A stretch of DNA of 64,000 nucleotides from Bacteroidales bacterium. Its GTDB lineage: Bacteria > Bacteroidota > Bacteroidia > Bacteroidales > WCHB1-69. The position numbers and the translations under genes are program-made. The stretch spans positions 62,001 to 126,000 of the forward strand of contig JAFZIP010000005.1 in assembly GCA_017554325.1 (NCBI GenBank). The letters are read 5' to 3'. Below the pieces are notes generated by a model, which saw only the letters and a program-made list of their open reading frames with translations, was not told the origin of the DNA and ran no database searches. Numbering within the stretch: the stretch's first letter is position 1; every line of letters begins with the position of its first letter. Positions 29,569-37,019 of the stretch are shown here, in pieces.

Positions 29569-30297
29569 ATGAAATACGCTTTAGTAACTGGTGGTTCCAG
29601 AGGCATCGGACGAGCAGTCTGCATCAAGCTGGCCTCCATGGGGGTCCCCGTTCTCATCAATTACCAATCCAACCAACAAGCCGCCGAAGAGACCCTGCGG
29701 CTCATCACAGAAGCCGGCGGCAAAGGCGAGTTGTTGCCATACGACGTAACCGTAGCCGAAGAGGTGGACAAAGCCATTGAATCGTGGCAGAACGCCCATC
29801 CCGAAGACTACATCGGCATCCTCGTCAACAACGCAGGCATCCGCAAGGACACGCTCATGATCTTCATGCAGAACGAAGACTGGCAGAGCGTCATCAACAC
29901 CACGCTCAACGGTTTCTTTTACACCACCCGCAGACTTATCAAGGGAATGTTGTCCAAACGCGACGGCCGCATCATCAACATGGCTTCTTTGTCAGGTCTC
30001 AAGGGACAGGGCGGCCAGTCGAACTATTCGGCGGCCAAGGCTGCGCTGATTGGCGCCACCAAGGCACTGGCCCAGGAGATCGGATCCCGTAAGATCACGG
30101 TGAACGCTGTGGCTCCCGGATTCATTGAGACGGACATGACCAAGGATTTCAATGAGGCCGATTTCAAGAGAATGATCCCCGCCGGTCGTTTCGGCAAACC
30201 CGAGGAAGTGGCCGCATTGGTCGGTTTCCTGGCCTCCGCCGACGCCGCGTATATCACGGGCGAGGTGATTTCGATTAACGGAGGGTTGTACACATAG
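29569..30297 (+). CDS. fabG: 3-oxoacyl-ACP reductase (FabG-like)
   Basis: An SDR protein of 242 residues from the ATG at 29569; an in-frame ATG at 29542 lies inside the lyase gene. Features are the NADPH-binding TGGSRGIGRA (7-16), NNAG, Asn114, and the catalytic Ser140, Tyr153, Lys157 (SNYSAAKAAL). The C-terminus ITGEVISINGGLYT is that of FabG. It reduces the ketoacyl-ACP made in each round of polyene extension, equivalent to ApeQ of aryl polyene clusters. It could also serve ordinary fatty acid synthesis, but its position favours the pigment. Confidence 0.9.
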   Translation: MKYALVTGGSRGIGRAVCIKLASMGVPVLINYQSNQQAAEETLRLITEAGGKGELLPYDVTVAEEVDKAIESWQNAHPEDYIGILVNNAGIRKDTLMIFMQNEDWQSVINTTLNGFFYTTRRLIKGMLSKRDGRIINMASLSGLKGQGGQSNYSAAKAALIGATKALAQEIGSRKITVNAVAPGFIETDMTKDFNEADFKRMIPAGRFGKPEEVAALVGFLASADAAYITGEVISINGGLYT

Positions 30298-30355
30298 TTT
30301 AGAGTTTAGAGTAGAGAGTTTAGAGATTAGAGATTAGAGTTTAGAGTTTAGAGAT
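30298..30355. repeat. Low-complexity TTTAGAG-type intergenic repeat
   Basis: Tandem degenerate copies of GTTTAGAG and GATTAGAG fill the whole gap between fabG and the ketosynthase gene. Confidence 0.7.
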
Positions 30356-31576
30356 ATGAGAAGAGTTGTCATTACAGGTATGGGCATTTATTCTTGTCTG
30401 GGTAAAAATCTGGACGAGGTGCGCCAATCATTATACGCCGGCAAATCCGGCATCGGCATTGAGCCGATCAGAACCGAATACGGATACCGTTCCCCGCTTA
30501 CAGGCATCGTGGAGCGTCCCATGCTGAAAGGGCTTTTGGACCGCAGGTCCAGAGTCTGCCTGGCTGAAGAGGGCGAATATGCCTACATGGCTACGGCAGA
30601 GGCATTGCGCAACGCCGGCATCGACATGGACTACCTGGAGAAAAACGAGGTGGGCGTGCTGTTCGGCAACGACTCCTCCGCCAAGGCAGTCATTGAGGCC
30701 CACACCACGGCCATGCAATACAAGGACACCCAGATGATGGGCTCCGGCGCCATATTCCAGAGCATGAACTCCACGGTGACGATGAACTTGTCCACCATCT
30801 TCAAACTGCGCGGCATCAACATGACCATCAGCGCGGCCTGCGCCAGCGGCTCACACGCCATCGGCCTCGGCATGATGTTCATCCGCAACGGGCTGCAAGA
30901 CATGGTCATCTGCGGCGGTGCACAGGAGACCCACTACCTCTCCATGGGCAGCTTCGACGGCATCGGCGCATTCTCCATTCGGGTGGACGAGCCCACCAAA
31001 GCCTCCCGCCCGTTCGACCGCGACCGTGACGGCCTCGTACCCGGAGGAGGTGCAGCCGCTGTGATCTTGGAAGACTACGACCATGCAGTCAAAAGAGGAG
31101 CACACATCATCGCGGAAGTTGCCGGTTACGGTTTCTCCTCCAACGGTGCCAACATCTCACAGCCCAGCGACATGGGTTCCGGCATCGCCATGGAGCGTGC
31201 CCTCAAGGACGCGGGCGTGCAGGCAAGCGACATTAACTACATCAACGCCCACGCCACCTCCACCCTCCAGGGCGACGCATTCGAGGCTATGGCCCTTGAC
31301 CATCTCTTCACCCCGTACCACACCCCCATCAGTTCCACCAAGTCCATGACCGGACACGAATGCTGGATGGCAGGTGCGAGCGAAATCGTCTATTCCAACC
31401 TGATGATGCTCAACTCCTTCATCGCCCCCAACATCAACTTCGAAAACCCCGACGAGTATTCCAAGAACCTCAACATCATCAACCAAACCATGGAAAAGAA
31501 CATTGACATCTATCTCTCCAACTCTTTCGGTTTCGGGGGAACGAACAGTGCTTTAGTCATTAAAAAATTCAAATAA
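30356..31576 (+). CDS. Beta-ketoacyl-ACP synthase (FabF/ApeO-like)
   Basis: 406 residues with the thiolase fold. The active-site Cys162 is in SAACASGSHAIG, the two His are in NAHATSTLQGD and SMTGHECWMAGA, and NSFGFGGTNSALV is at the C-terminus. All three catalytic residues are present, so it is an active condensing enzyme. With the acyl carrier protein seven bases downstream it would extend the polyene chain. It resembles the KS partner of aryl polyene and flexirubin clusters more than a housekeeping FabF, from context. Confidence 0.9.
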   Translation: MRRVVITGMGIYSCLGKNLDEVRQSLYAGKSGIGIEPIRTEYGYRSPLTGIVERPMLKGLLDRRSRVCLAEEGEYAYMATAEALRNAGIDMDYLEKNEVGVLFGNDSSAKAVIEAHTTAMQYKDTQMMGSGAIFQSMNSTVTMNLSTIFKLRGINMTISAACASGSHAIGLGMMFIRNGLQDMVICGGAQETHYLSMGSFDGIGAFSIRVDEPTKASRPFDRDRDGLVPGGGAAAVILEDYDHAVKRGAHIIAEVAGYGFSSNGANISQPSDMGSGIAMERALKDAGVQASDINYINAHATSTLQGDAFEAMALDHLFTPYHTPISSTKSMTGHECWMAGASEIVYSNLMMLNSFIAPNINFENPDEYSKNLNIINQTMEKNIDIYLSNSFGFGGTNSALVIKKFK

Positions 31577-31582
31577 CATATT

Positions 31583-31825
31583 ATGCAAAGAGAAGAAATT
31601 ATCGAAAAAGTGAACCACTTCTTAGTGGAGGAAATCGAAATTGAAGAAAATCTGTTAAAAGAGGACGCCTTATTGAAAGAAGGTCTTGGCATTGACAGTC
31701 TTGACTTTGTGGACATCGTCGTCATCGTGGAAAAGAACTTCGGCTTCAAGATCAAGCCCGAAGAGATGACGAACGTGAAAACGCTGGGACAGTTCTACGA
31801 TTACATTGCTGAAAAGATAAACTAA
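31583..31825 (+). CDS. Acyl carrier protein
   Basis: 80 residues, with the phosphopantetheine Ser39 in GIDSLDFVDIVV. The Glu-rich helices are typical. It probably carries the growing aryl polyene. The cluster has a second copy at 36759 and a decayed third copy at 56638. Confidence 0.92.
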   Translation: MQREEIIEKVNHFLVEEIEIEENLLKEDALLKEGLGIDSLDFVDIVVIVEKNFGFKIKPEEMTNVKTLGQFYDYIAEKIN

Positions 31826-31833
31826 GCGCATAC

Positions 31834-32727
31834 ATGGCCGATTCGCGACAATGGCAAGGAAAAACGAGCGGCGGCAAGTTCGGGCAACGCTTTCTTCTCA
31901 CCTTTCTGAAACACTTCAAGGTGACGGTGTTGTATCCGACACTACTGCTCATTATTCCATTTTGCCTATTGTTTGCCCAAAAGCCCAATCGTGCTTTGTA
32001 CCACTACTTCCATGACATTCGTGGGTTCAGCAAGTGGAGATCATTACGTTCCACCGCACGTGCCGCCTACACCTTTGGCAAAGTGGTTATTGACAAGTTC
32101 GCAATTTGGGCGGGACGCAGCGACCAGTTCCGGATCGACCTGCAGCATCCTGAGATCACCCGTCAGCTGCTGGAACAGGACAAGGGCGTGCTCATTGCGG
32201 GTTCCCACATCGGCAACTTTGAGTTGCTCGGGCCCACCCTTCAGCACAACCAGAAGAAAATCAACGTCATCATCTATGGTGGCGAAGCTGAGGCCCTCAG
32301 CAGACAGCGAGACATCGTGTTCGGAGGAAACAATGTGAACCTCGTGCCTGTAACGCAGGACATGTCGCACCTGTTCACCATCAAGAACGCCTTGGACAAC
32401 GGCGAGGTGGTGGCTATCCTGTGCGACCGTCTCTTCGGCAGCCCCAAAAAGAAGACCGTGGATTTCATAGGCAAGCCAGCTGATTTCCCCATCGGACCGT
32501 TCCGCCTGGCCGCGCAAATGGACATTCCCGTGGTATCCGTCTTCATGATGAAGGAACGGAAAAGAAACTATACCGGCTACGTGGTTCCGCTGCATACGGA
32601 GGCTGACATGACGGTTACCCAGAAAGTAGATGCACTCGTGGAACAGTACGTGAAGTCGTTGGAGGACATGCTTGCCCAATACTCATGCCAATGGTTTAAC
32701 CTATACGATTTTTGGAATTTAGAATAA
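31834..32727 (+). CDS. LpxL-like lipid acyltransferase
   Basis: 297 residues with one N-terminal membrane segment (VTVLYPTLLLIIPFCLLF) and the HxxxxE motif (SHIGNFE, His125 to Glu130) of LpxL-type lysophospholipid acyltransferases. Later blocks (ILCDRLFG, PIGPFRLAAQMDIPVV) also fit. Flexirubin and aryl polyene clusters carry such a gene, thought to attach the polyene or a fatty acyl group to its lipid anchor or ester partner at the inner membrane. The acceptor here is unknown. In some relatives it is fused to a family 2 glycosyltransferase; here that enzyme is separate (45691). Confidence 0.85.
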   Translation: MADSRQWQGKTSGGKFGQRFLLTFLKHFKVTVLYPTLLLIIPFCLLFAQKPNRALYHYFHDIRGFSKWRSLRSTARAAYTFGKVVIDKFAIWAGRSDQFRIDLQHPEITRQLLEQDKGVLIAGSHIGNFELLGPTLQHNQKKINVIIYGGEAEALSRQRDIVFGGNNVNLVPVTQDMSHLFTIKNALDNGEVVAILCDRLFGSPKKKTVDFIGKPADFPIGPFRLAAQMDIPVVSVFMMKERKRNYTGYVVPLHTEADMTVTQKVDALVEQYVKSLEDMLAQYSCQWFNLYDFWNLE

Positions 32728-32749
32728 TTTTTCACAAACTTAGACGAAT

Positions 32750-33835
32750 ATGAAATTAGAATCACCGCAAAAGGAAATATACGCCAAGGAACGGTTCACC
32801 GCATTGCAGGCGCAACGCCTCGCCCAGGAAATCGCCTTCGGCCCTATCGTGTTCCAAGTCTCCCGCCTGATGGTCAAGTTCGGCATCTTCCAAATGTTGG
32901 ACGAGCACAAGGAGGGTATGACCATGGAGGAAATCGCCGACCAGGCCAAGTTGTCGATTTACAGCGCGAAAGTGCTGCTGGAGTCATCGCTCACCATCGG
33001 CACCATCCTGATGCGGGACGACAAGTTCTTCCTTGCCAAGGCAGGCTGGTTCCTGCTCAACGATGAGATGGCCCGCGTCAACATGGACTTCAACCACGAT
33101 GTCAACTATCTTGGATGGTTCAACTTGGAAGAGGCATTGCTCAACGGCAAGCCGGAGGGTTTGAAAGTGTTCGGCAACTGGCCCACCGTATATGAAGGTC
33201 TGTCGCAGCTCCCGCCGCAAGTGCAAAAGAGCTGGTTCGGATTCGACCATTTCTATTCCGACAACTCCTTCCAGCAAGCCTTGGAGATTGTGTTCAAGAC
33301 ACAACCTAAGACCCTACTGGACGTGGGTGGCAACACCGGCCGCTGGGCCACACAGTGTGTGCGCTACAATCCTGACGTGCAGGTCACCATCATGGACCTG
33401 CCGCAGCAACTGGCCATGATGCGCGAACAGACGAAAGGACTGGAAGGTGCCGATCGTATTCACGGCCACGGCTGCAATCTGCTCGACAAAACCGTGCCCT
33501 TCCCCGAAGGTTTCGACGCTATCTGGATGAGCCAGTTTCTCGACTGCTTCTCCGAAGAGGAGGTGATCAGCATTTTGAGCCGCGCCGCCAAATCCATGAA
33601 TGCGCAGAGCAGACTCTACATCATGGAGACCTTCTGGGACAGACAACGTTTTGAAACGGCTTCATACTGTCTGGCACAAATCAGCCTCTACTTCACAGCC
33701 ATCGCCAACGGCAACAGCAAGATGTACTACTCCGGCGACATGGCCCGCTGCGTGGACGAAGCCGGACTCAAGATTGACATCATCCACGACGGACTGGGCT
33801 TAGGTCACAGCATCATGCAATGTAGTTTGAAATAG
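32750..33835 (+). CDS. SAM-dependent O-methyltransferase
   Basis: 361 residues. An N-terminal helical dimerisation/winged region (about 15-100; MTMEEIADQAKLSIYSAKVLLESS) precedes the Rossmann part. The SAM-binding motif is LLDVGGNTGRWATQC (about 186-200) and a later motif is MSQFLDCFSEEE. This is the layout of the acetylserotonin/hydroxyneurosporene O-methyltransferase family. In the cluster it would methylate a ring hydroxyl of the aryl head group; that is inference from context. It lies 22 bases after the acyltransferase and 8 before the dehydratase. Confidence 0.85.
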   Translation: MKLESPQKEIYAKERFTALQAQRLAQEIAFGPIVFQVSRLMVKFGIFQMLDEHKEGMTMEEIADQAKLSIYSAKVLLESSLTIGTILMRDDKFFLAKAGWFLLNDEMARVNMDFNHDVNYLGWFNLEEALLNGKPEGLKVFGNWPTVYEGLSQLPPQVQKSWFGFDHFYSDNSFQQALEIVFKTQPKTLLDVGGNTGRWATQCVRYNPDVQVTIMDLPQQLAMMREQTKGLEGADRIHGHGCNLLDKTVPFPEGFDAIWMSQFLDCFSEEEVISILSRAAKSMNAQSRLYIMETFWDRQRFETASYCLAQISLYFTAIANGNSKMYYSGDMARCVDEAGLKIDIIHDGLGLGHSIMQCSLK

Positions 33836-33843
33836 CGTTAACC

Positions 33844-34254
33844 ATGAGTTCTACCCCTGCCCTGCCCTTTATACCACAACGCGCGCCGTTCGTTTTGGTG
33901 GACAACATTCTTTCCTGTGATGAATCAACCGTGGTCACAGATTTTCACATTCCTGAGGACCACATTTTGGTGGAAAACGGGCTTTTGTCCGAAGCCGGGC
34001 TGATGGAGAACGTGGCGCAGACCTGCGCTGCCCGTATCGGTTGGCTCAATCAGACACAACCCGTGCGCCTTGGCGTGATCGGATCCATCAACAATTTTGA
34101 GATTCTCCAACTGCCCCAAGCCGGAAAACAGCTCGTCACCACCGTCACCGTCGAGTCCTCCGTATTCGAGGCCATCATCGTGAGCGCGGAAGTGTCCTGC
34201 GACAACCAACCCGCCGCCAGGTGCAAGATGAAGGTTTTTGTAATTGAAAATTGA
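33844..34254 (+). CDS. Hotdog-fold 3-hydroxyacyl-ACP dehydratase (ApeP/FabZ-like)
   Basis: 136 residues. LPFIPQRAPFVLVDNI is the LPxRxPFxxVD start of FabZ-like dehydratases, and SEAGLMENVAQTCAARIG holds the central helix with the catalytic acid. It would dehydrate 3-hydroxyacyl-ACP to build the conjugated chain. The canonical catalytic His of FabZ (in GHFP) is not seen, whereas the second dehydratase at 45317 has GHFP. The two may work as a pair or on different chain lengths. Confidence 0.78.
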   Translation: MSSTPALPFIPQRAPFVLVDNILSCDESTVVTDFHIPEDHILVENGLLSEAGLMENVAQTCAARIGWLNQTQPVRLGVIGSINNFEILQLPQAGKQLVTTVTVESSVFEAIIVSAEVSCDNQPAARCKMKVFVIEN

Positions 34255-34269
34255 GAATTATTTTTTTAT

Positions 34270-34330
34270 ACTGTTTCTTATCTATACTCCCTACTCTAAT
34301 CTCTAATCTCTCATCTATAATCGCTAATCG
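34270..34330. repeat. Low-complexity CTCTAATCTC-type intergenic repeat
   Basis: Degenerate TCTAATC/TCTCATC copies lie between the dehydratase and thioesterase genes. It is the complement-strand form of the TTTAGAG repeats. Confidence 0.65.
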
Positions 34331-34335
34331 TCACT

Positions 34336-34761
34336 ATGCCAGAAAAAAAACTACAAGTAGAAAAAGAGATCGATGTTCGTTTCAGCGAAGTGGATTCCAT
34401 GGGTATTGTCTGGCACGGCAACTATGCTCTCTATTTCGAGGATGCTCGGGAACTGTTCGGCAAGACCTACCAGCTGGAGTACATGCACATGTACGAGATG
34501 GGTTTTTTCGCCCCACTGGTAGAACTAAAGCTCAACTACAAAAAGGCTGTAAAATACGAAGATAGAATCAAGGTGCGCTGCACTTACCGCGATACGGAAG
34601 CGGCCAAGATCATTTTCGACTATGAGATCAGGGATGCAGAAACTGACACCATCATGGTCACCGGCCATACGGTGCAAGTATTCCTAGACCTCAACCAAAA
34701 CCTGATATGGCAAATGCCTGATTTTTTTATTGAGTGGAAAAGAATCAACGGGTTGTTGTAA
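34336..34761 (+). CDS. YbgC/4-hydroxybenzoyl-CoA-type thioesterase
   Basis: A 141-residue hotdog protein with the family signature RFSEVDSMGIVWHGNYALYFEDAREL (Asp and the G-x-V-W-H-G-N-Y block). In aryl polyene clusters an enzyme of this type (ApeK/ApeH-like) is thought to release or edit acyl thioesters. Length and motif fit a functional enzyme. It follows a repeat-filled gap and ends about 100 bases before the next promoter box. Confidence 0.85.
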   Translation: MPEKKLQVEKEIDVRFSEVDSMGIVWHGNYALYFEDARELFGKTYQLEYMHMYEMGFFAPLVELKLNYKKAVKYEDRIKVRCTYRDTEAAKIIFDYEIRDAETDTIMVTGHTVQVFLDLNQNLIWQMPDFFIEWKRINGLL

Positions 34762-34842
34762 AACATCCTTAATCCAGCAAAAGCAGCAAATATTCTGTCC
34801 AAACAGGCTCTTCTTCCGAAGTGCTATATAAGTTATTTTTTA

Positions 34843-34850
34843 TATATTTG
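34843..34850 (+). promoter_or_regulatory. -7 promoter box of the second pigment transcript
   Basis: TATATTTG, 38 bases before the ATG at 34889. Confidence 0.45.
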
Positions 34851-34888
34851 CGCCCTATTTAAATTGAGTGAAGAATACCCGTAAATAT

Positions 34889-36739
34889 ATGATTTTCAGC
34901 ATTGGAGACAGTATCATTTCTCCGTTGGCCATGACGAGCAACGGCAACTTCGAGGCCGTTATGCGAGGTGAAAGCCGTCTGCAATACTACGAGCACGCGT
35001 TTGGGCTGCCCGAGCCCTGTTTCATCTCCTTGTTGGAGGATGAGCGAATAGACCGCGCGTTTGAAACCATATACGATTACAGTGTTAAGGACTACACCAA
35101 GGTGGAGAAGGCTGCTATCTTAGCCGCTCATCAAGCCATTGCAGAGGCCAACATTGCCGCCGACCGCGATGATGTCATCTTCATCCTATCCACCACCAAA
35201 GGCAATGTGGATTTGCTGGAATCCAACCCTTACGAGCCGGAGCGCCCTTACCTGTGGCGTTCTGCGCAACTCATCGCCGAGTTTTTCGGCAACCCGAACA
35301 CGCCCATTGTGGTCAGCAATGCCTGCATCTCGGGTTGTGCTGCACAAATAGCCGCTGCCAACCAATTGCGCTACGGCGGCTACAAATACGCTGTTGTTAT
35401 CGGTGCTGAGACGCTCTCCAAGTTCGTCATTTCCGGATTCCAGTCGTTCAAGGCACTCTCCAAGGAACGCTGCAAGCCATTTGACGGCAGCAGATGCGGA
35501 CTCAACCTGGGCGAGGCGGCCGCCGCCATCGTTTATACCATTGACGACGACCATACACACATACCGGACAATGCGCTGATACTGCGCGCCGGAGCCATCA
35601 ACAACGATGCCAACCACATCTCCGGACCCTCCCGCACAGGTGAAGGATTGCTGCGCGCCATCAACAAGGTTTGGGCAGGCTTCGACAAGACTCGGCCCGC
35701 ATTTGACACTTCGCGACTGGCATTCATCAACGCACACGGTACCGCCACGCTTTACAACGATGACATGGAGTCGGTGTCCATCAGCCGCGCCAACCTGCAA
35801 CACGTACCCGTGAACAGTCTGAAAGGCTATTTCGGTCACACCTTGGGTGCCGCCGGAGTGCTGGAGACCATCATGGCTCACCAAGCCATCAAAAACCACA
35901 CCATCATCGGGACCAAGGGTACCGACAATCCCGCACCCGCCAGCCCCATCAACGTGGCAACGGAAACTACAACCACCGATGGGAACGCGTTCATGAAATT
36001 GATCTCCGGATTTGGGGGCAGCAATGCGGCGATATTGATGGAAATAAACCGAAATGGGGAAACGCACAATTCCGTAGAGACGGTGCATGCACCGTCTCTA
36101 CAACAAACAAAAATAACGGAAAAACCAATCATTTCCGTCATTTCCCAATGCGACATCACCGACGATTCGGTCGTTCTGAACGGACAAACCATCCTTACAC
36201 GCACGGGGCAAACCGACACCTGGCTGGCAGACATCTACCGCCACATCGGCATGGCTTATCCCAAATTCTTCAAGATGGATAATCTCTGCAAGGCCGGCAC
36301 ACTGGCAGCGGAACTATTGTTGCGCAACCTTGACTTCGACCGCGAGAGCGTGAAACCCGACTGGGCCGTGGTACTCATGAACAGCGCCTCTTCATTGGAT
36401 GACGACCGCCACTACCAGACCACCATCCAGGATGCGGACAACTACTACCCAAGCCCGGCCGTATTCGTGTACACGTTAGCAAACATCATCACTGGCGAAA
36501 TCGCTATCCGCCACAAGATCGGCGGCGAGAGTTCCTTCTACGTTCTGCCCACCTTTTCGCCTGAACAGATGGAGAAGATGGTCTCCCAATGTTTCGCAGC
36601 CAATCCGGAATTGACGCACATCATCTGCGGATGGGCCGATTATGACGAGGGAAAGTGTGATGTGAAAATGCAATTATTGGAGAAAAATGTTGGGACGCTC
36701 TGCAGTGCGTCTCAAAAAAACGAGATAATTAAGAATTAA
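34889..36739 (+). CDS. Beta-ketoacyl synthase fused to a second cluster domain
   Basis: The ATG at 34889 starts MIFSIGDSIISPLAMTS, as cluster ketosynthases do; the upstream GTG at 34868 is less likely. The ketosynthase part (1-390) has Cys146 (SNACISGCAAQ), His in NAHGTATLYND and GYFGHTLGAAG, and ends SGFGGSNAAILMEI. After it comes ETVHAPSL (about 397-404), encoded by a perfect palindromic repeat. A domain of about 200 residues follows (ISQCDITDDSVVLNGQ, LLRNLDFDRESVKPDWAVVLMNS). It resembles the short 3-oxoacyl-ACP synthase-like protein that I recall as a separate gene in flexirubin clusters. A second palindrome lies near the 3' end (residues about 602-608). The enzyme probably extends the polyene. 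Confidence 0.82.
   Translation: MIFSIGDSIISPLAMTSNGNFEAVMRGESRLQYYEHAFGLPEPCFISLLEDERIDRAFETIYDYSVKDYTKVEKAAILAAHQAIAEANIAADRDDVIFILSTTKGNVDLLESNPYEPERPYLWRSAQLIAEFFGNPNTPIVVSNACISGCAAQIAAANQLRYGGYKYAVVIGAETLSKFVISGFQSFKALSKERCKPFDGSRCGLNLGEAAAAIVYTIDDDHTHIPDNALILRAGAINNDANHISGPSRTGEGLLRAINKVWAGFDKTRPAFDTSRLAFINAHGTATLYNDDMESVSISRANLQHVPVNSLKGYFGHTLGAAGVLETIMAHQAIKNHTIIGTKGTDNPAPASPINVATETTTTDGNAFMKLISGFGGSNAAILMEINRNGETHNSVETVHAPSLQQTKITEKPIISVISQCDITDDSVVLNGQTILTRTGQTDTWLADIYRHIGMAYPKFFKMDNLCKAGTLAAELLLRNLDFDRESVKPDWAVVLMNSASSLDDDRHYQTTIQDADNYYPSPAVFVYTLANIITGEIAIRHKIGGESSFYVLPTFSPEQMEKMVSQCFAANPELTHIICGWADYDEGKCDVKMQLLEKNVGTLCSASQKNEIIKN
36074..36101. repeat. Perfect GTAGAGACGG palindrome at a domain junction
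   Basis: A 28-base perfect palindrome centred on GCATGC with outer arms GTAGAGACGG and CCGTCTCTAC. It is the most complete copy in the window and lies in frame between the two domains of the ketosynthase. Confidence 0.9.
36692..36713. repeat. Diverged GACGC...GCGTCTC palindrome inside a coding region
   Basis: GACGC and GCGTC arms around CTGCAG, close to the 3' end of the ketosynthase fusion gene. It has more mismatches than the other copies. Confidence 0.55.
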
Positions 36740-36758
36740 TCATTTAAATCATTATAAC

Positions 36759-37016
36759 ATGGAAGAACTGATTTTAGAACTGAAGAAAGAAATTATTGAT
36801 GTTTTGAACCTGGAGGGCATGACACCCGCTGACATTGACGAGAATGCGCCCCTGTTTGGCGAAGGTCTCGGATTGGACTCTATCGATGCGCTGGAGCTCA
36901 TCGTGCTGATGGAGAAAAACTATGGTATCAAACTGGCCAATGCCAACGAAGGCAAGGAAATTTTCAAATCCGTGCGCGTGATGGCCGAATACATCAAAGA
37001 GCACAGAACAAAATAA
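36759..37016 (+). CDS. Acyl carrier protein
   Basis: 85 residues, with the carrier Ser41 in GLGLDSIDALELIVLME. It lies 19 bases after the ketosynthase fusion and directly before the KS-CLF gene, so it is probably the partner of these two. The stop TAA is three bases from the next ATG. Confidence 0.93.
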   Translation: MEELILELKKEIIDVLNLEGMTPADIDENAPLFGEGLGLDSIDALELIVLMEKNYGIKLANANEGKEIFKSVRVMAEYIKEHRTK

Positions 37017-37019
37017 TTG

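Noticed and set aside
34251..34565. 104-codon frame between the dehydratase and thioesterase
   Set aside because: It begins in low-complexity repeat text and overlaps the thioesterase in another frame.
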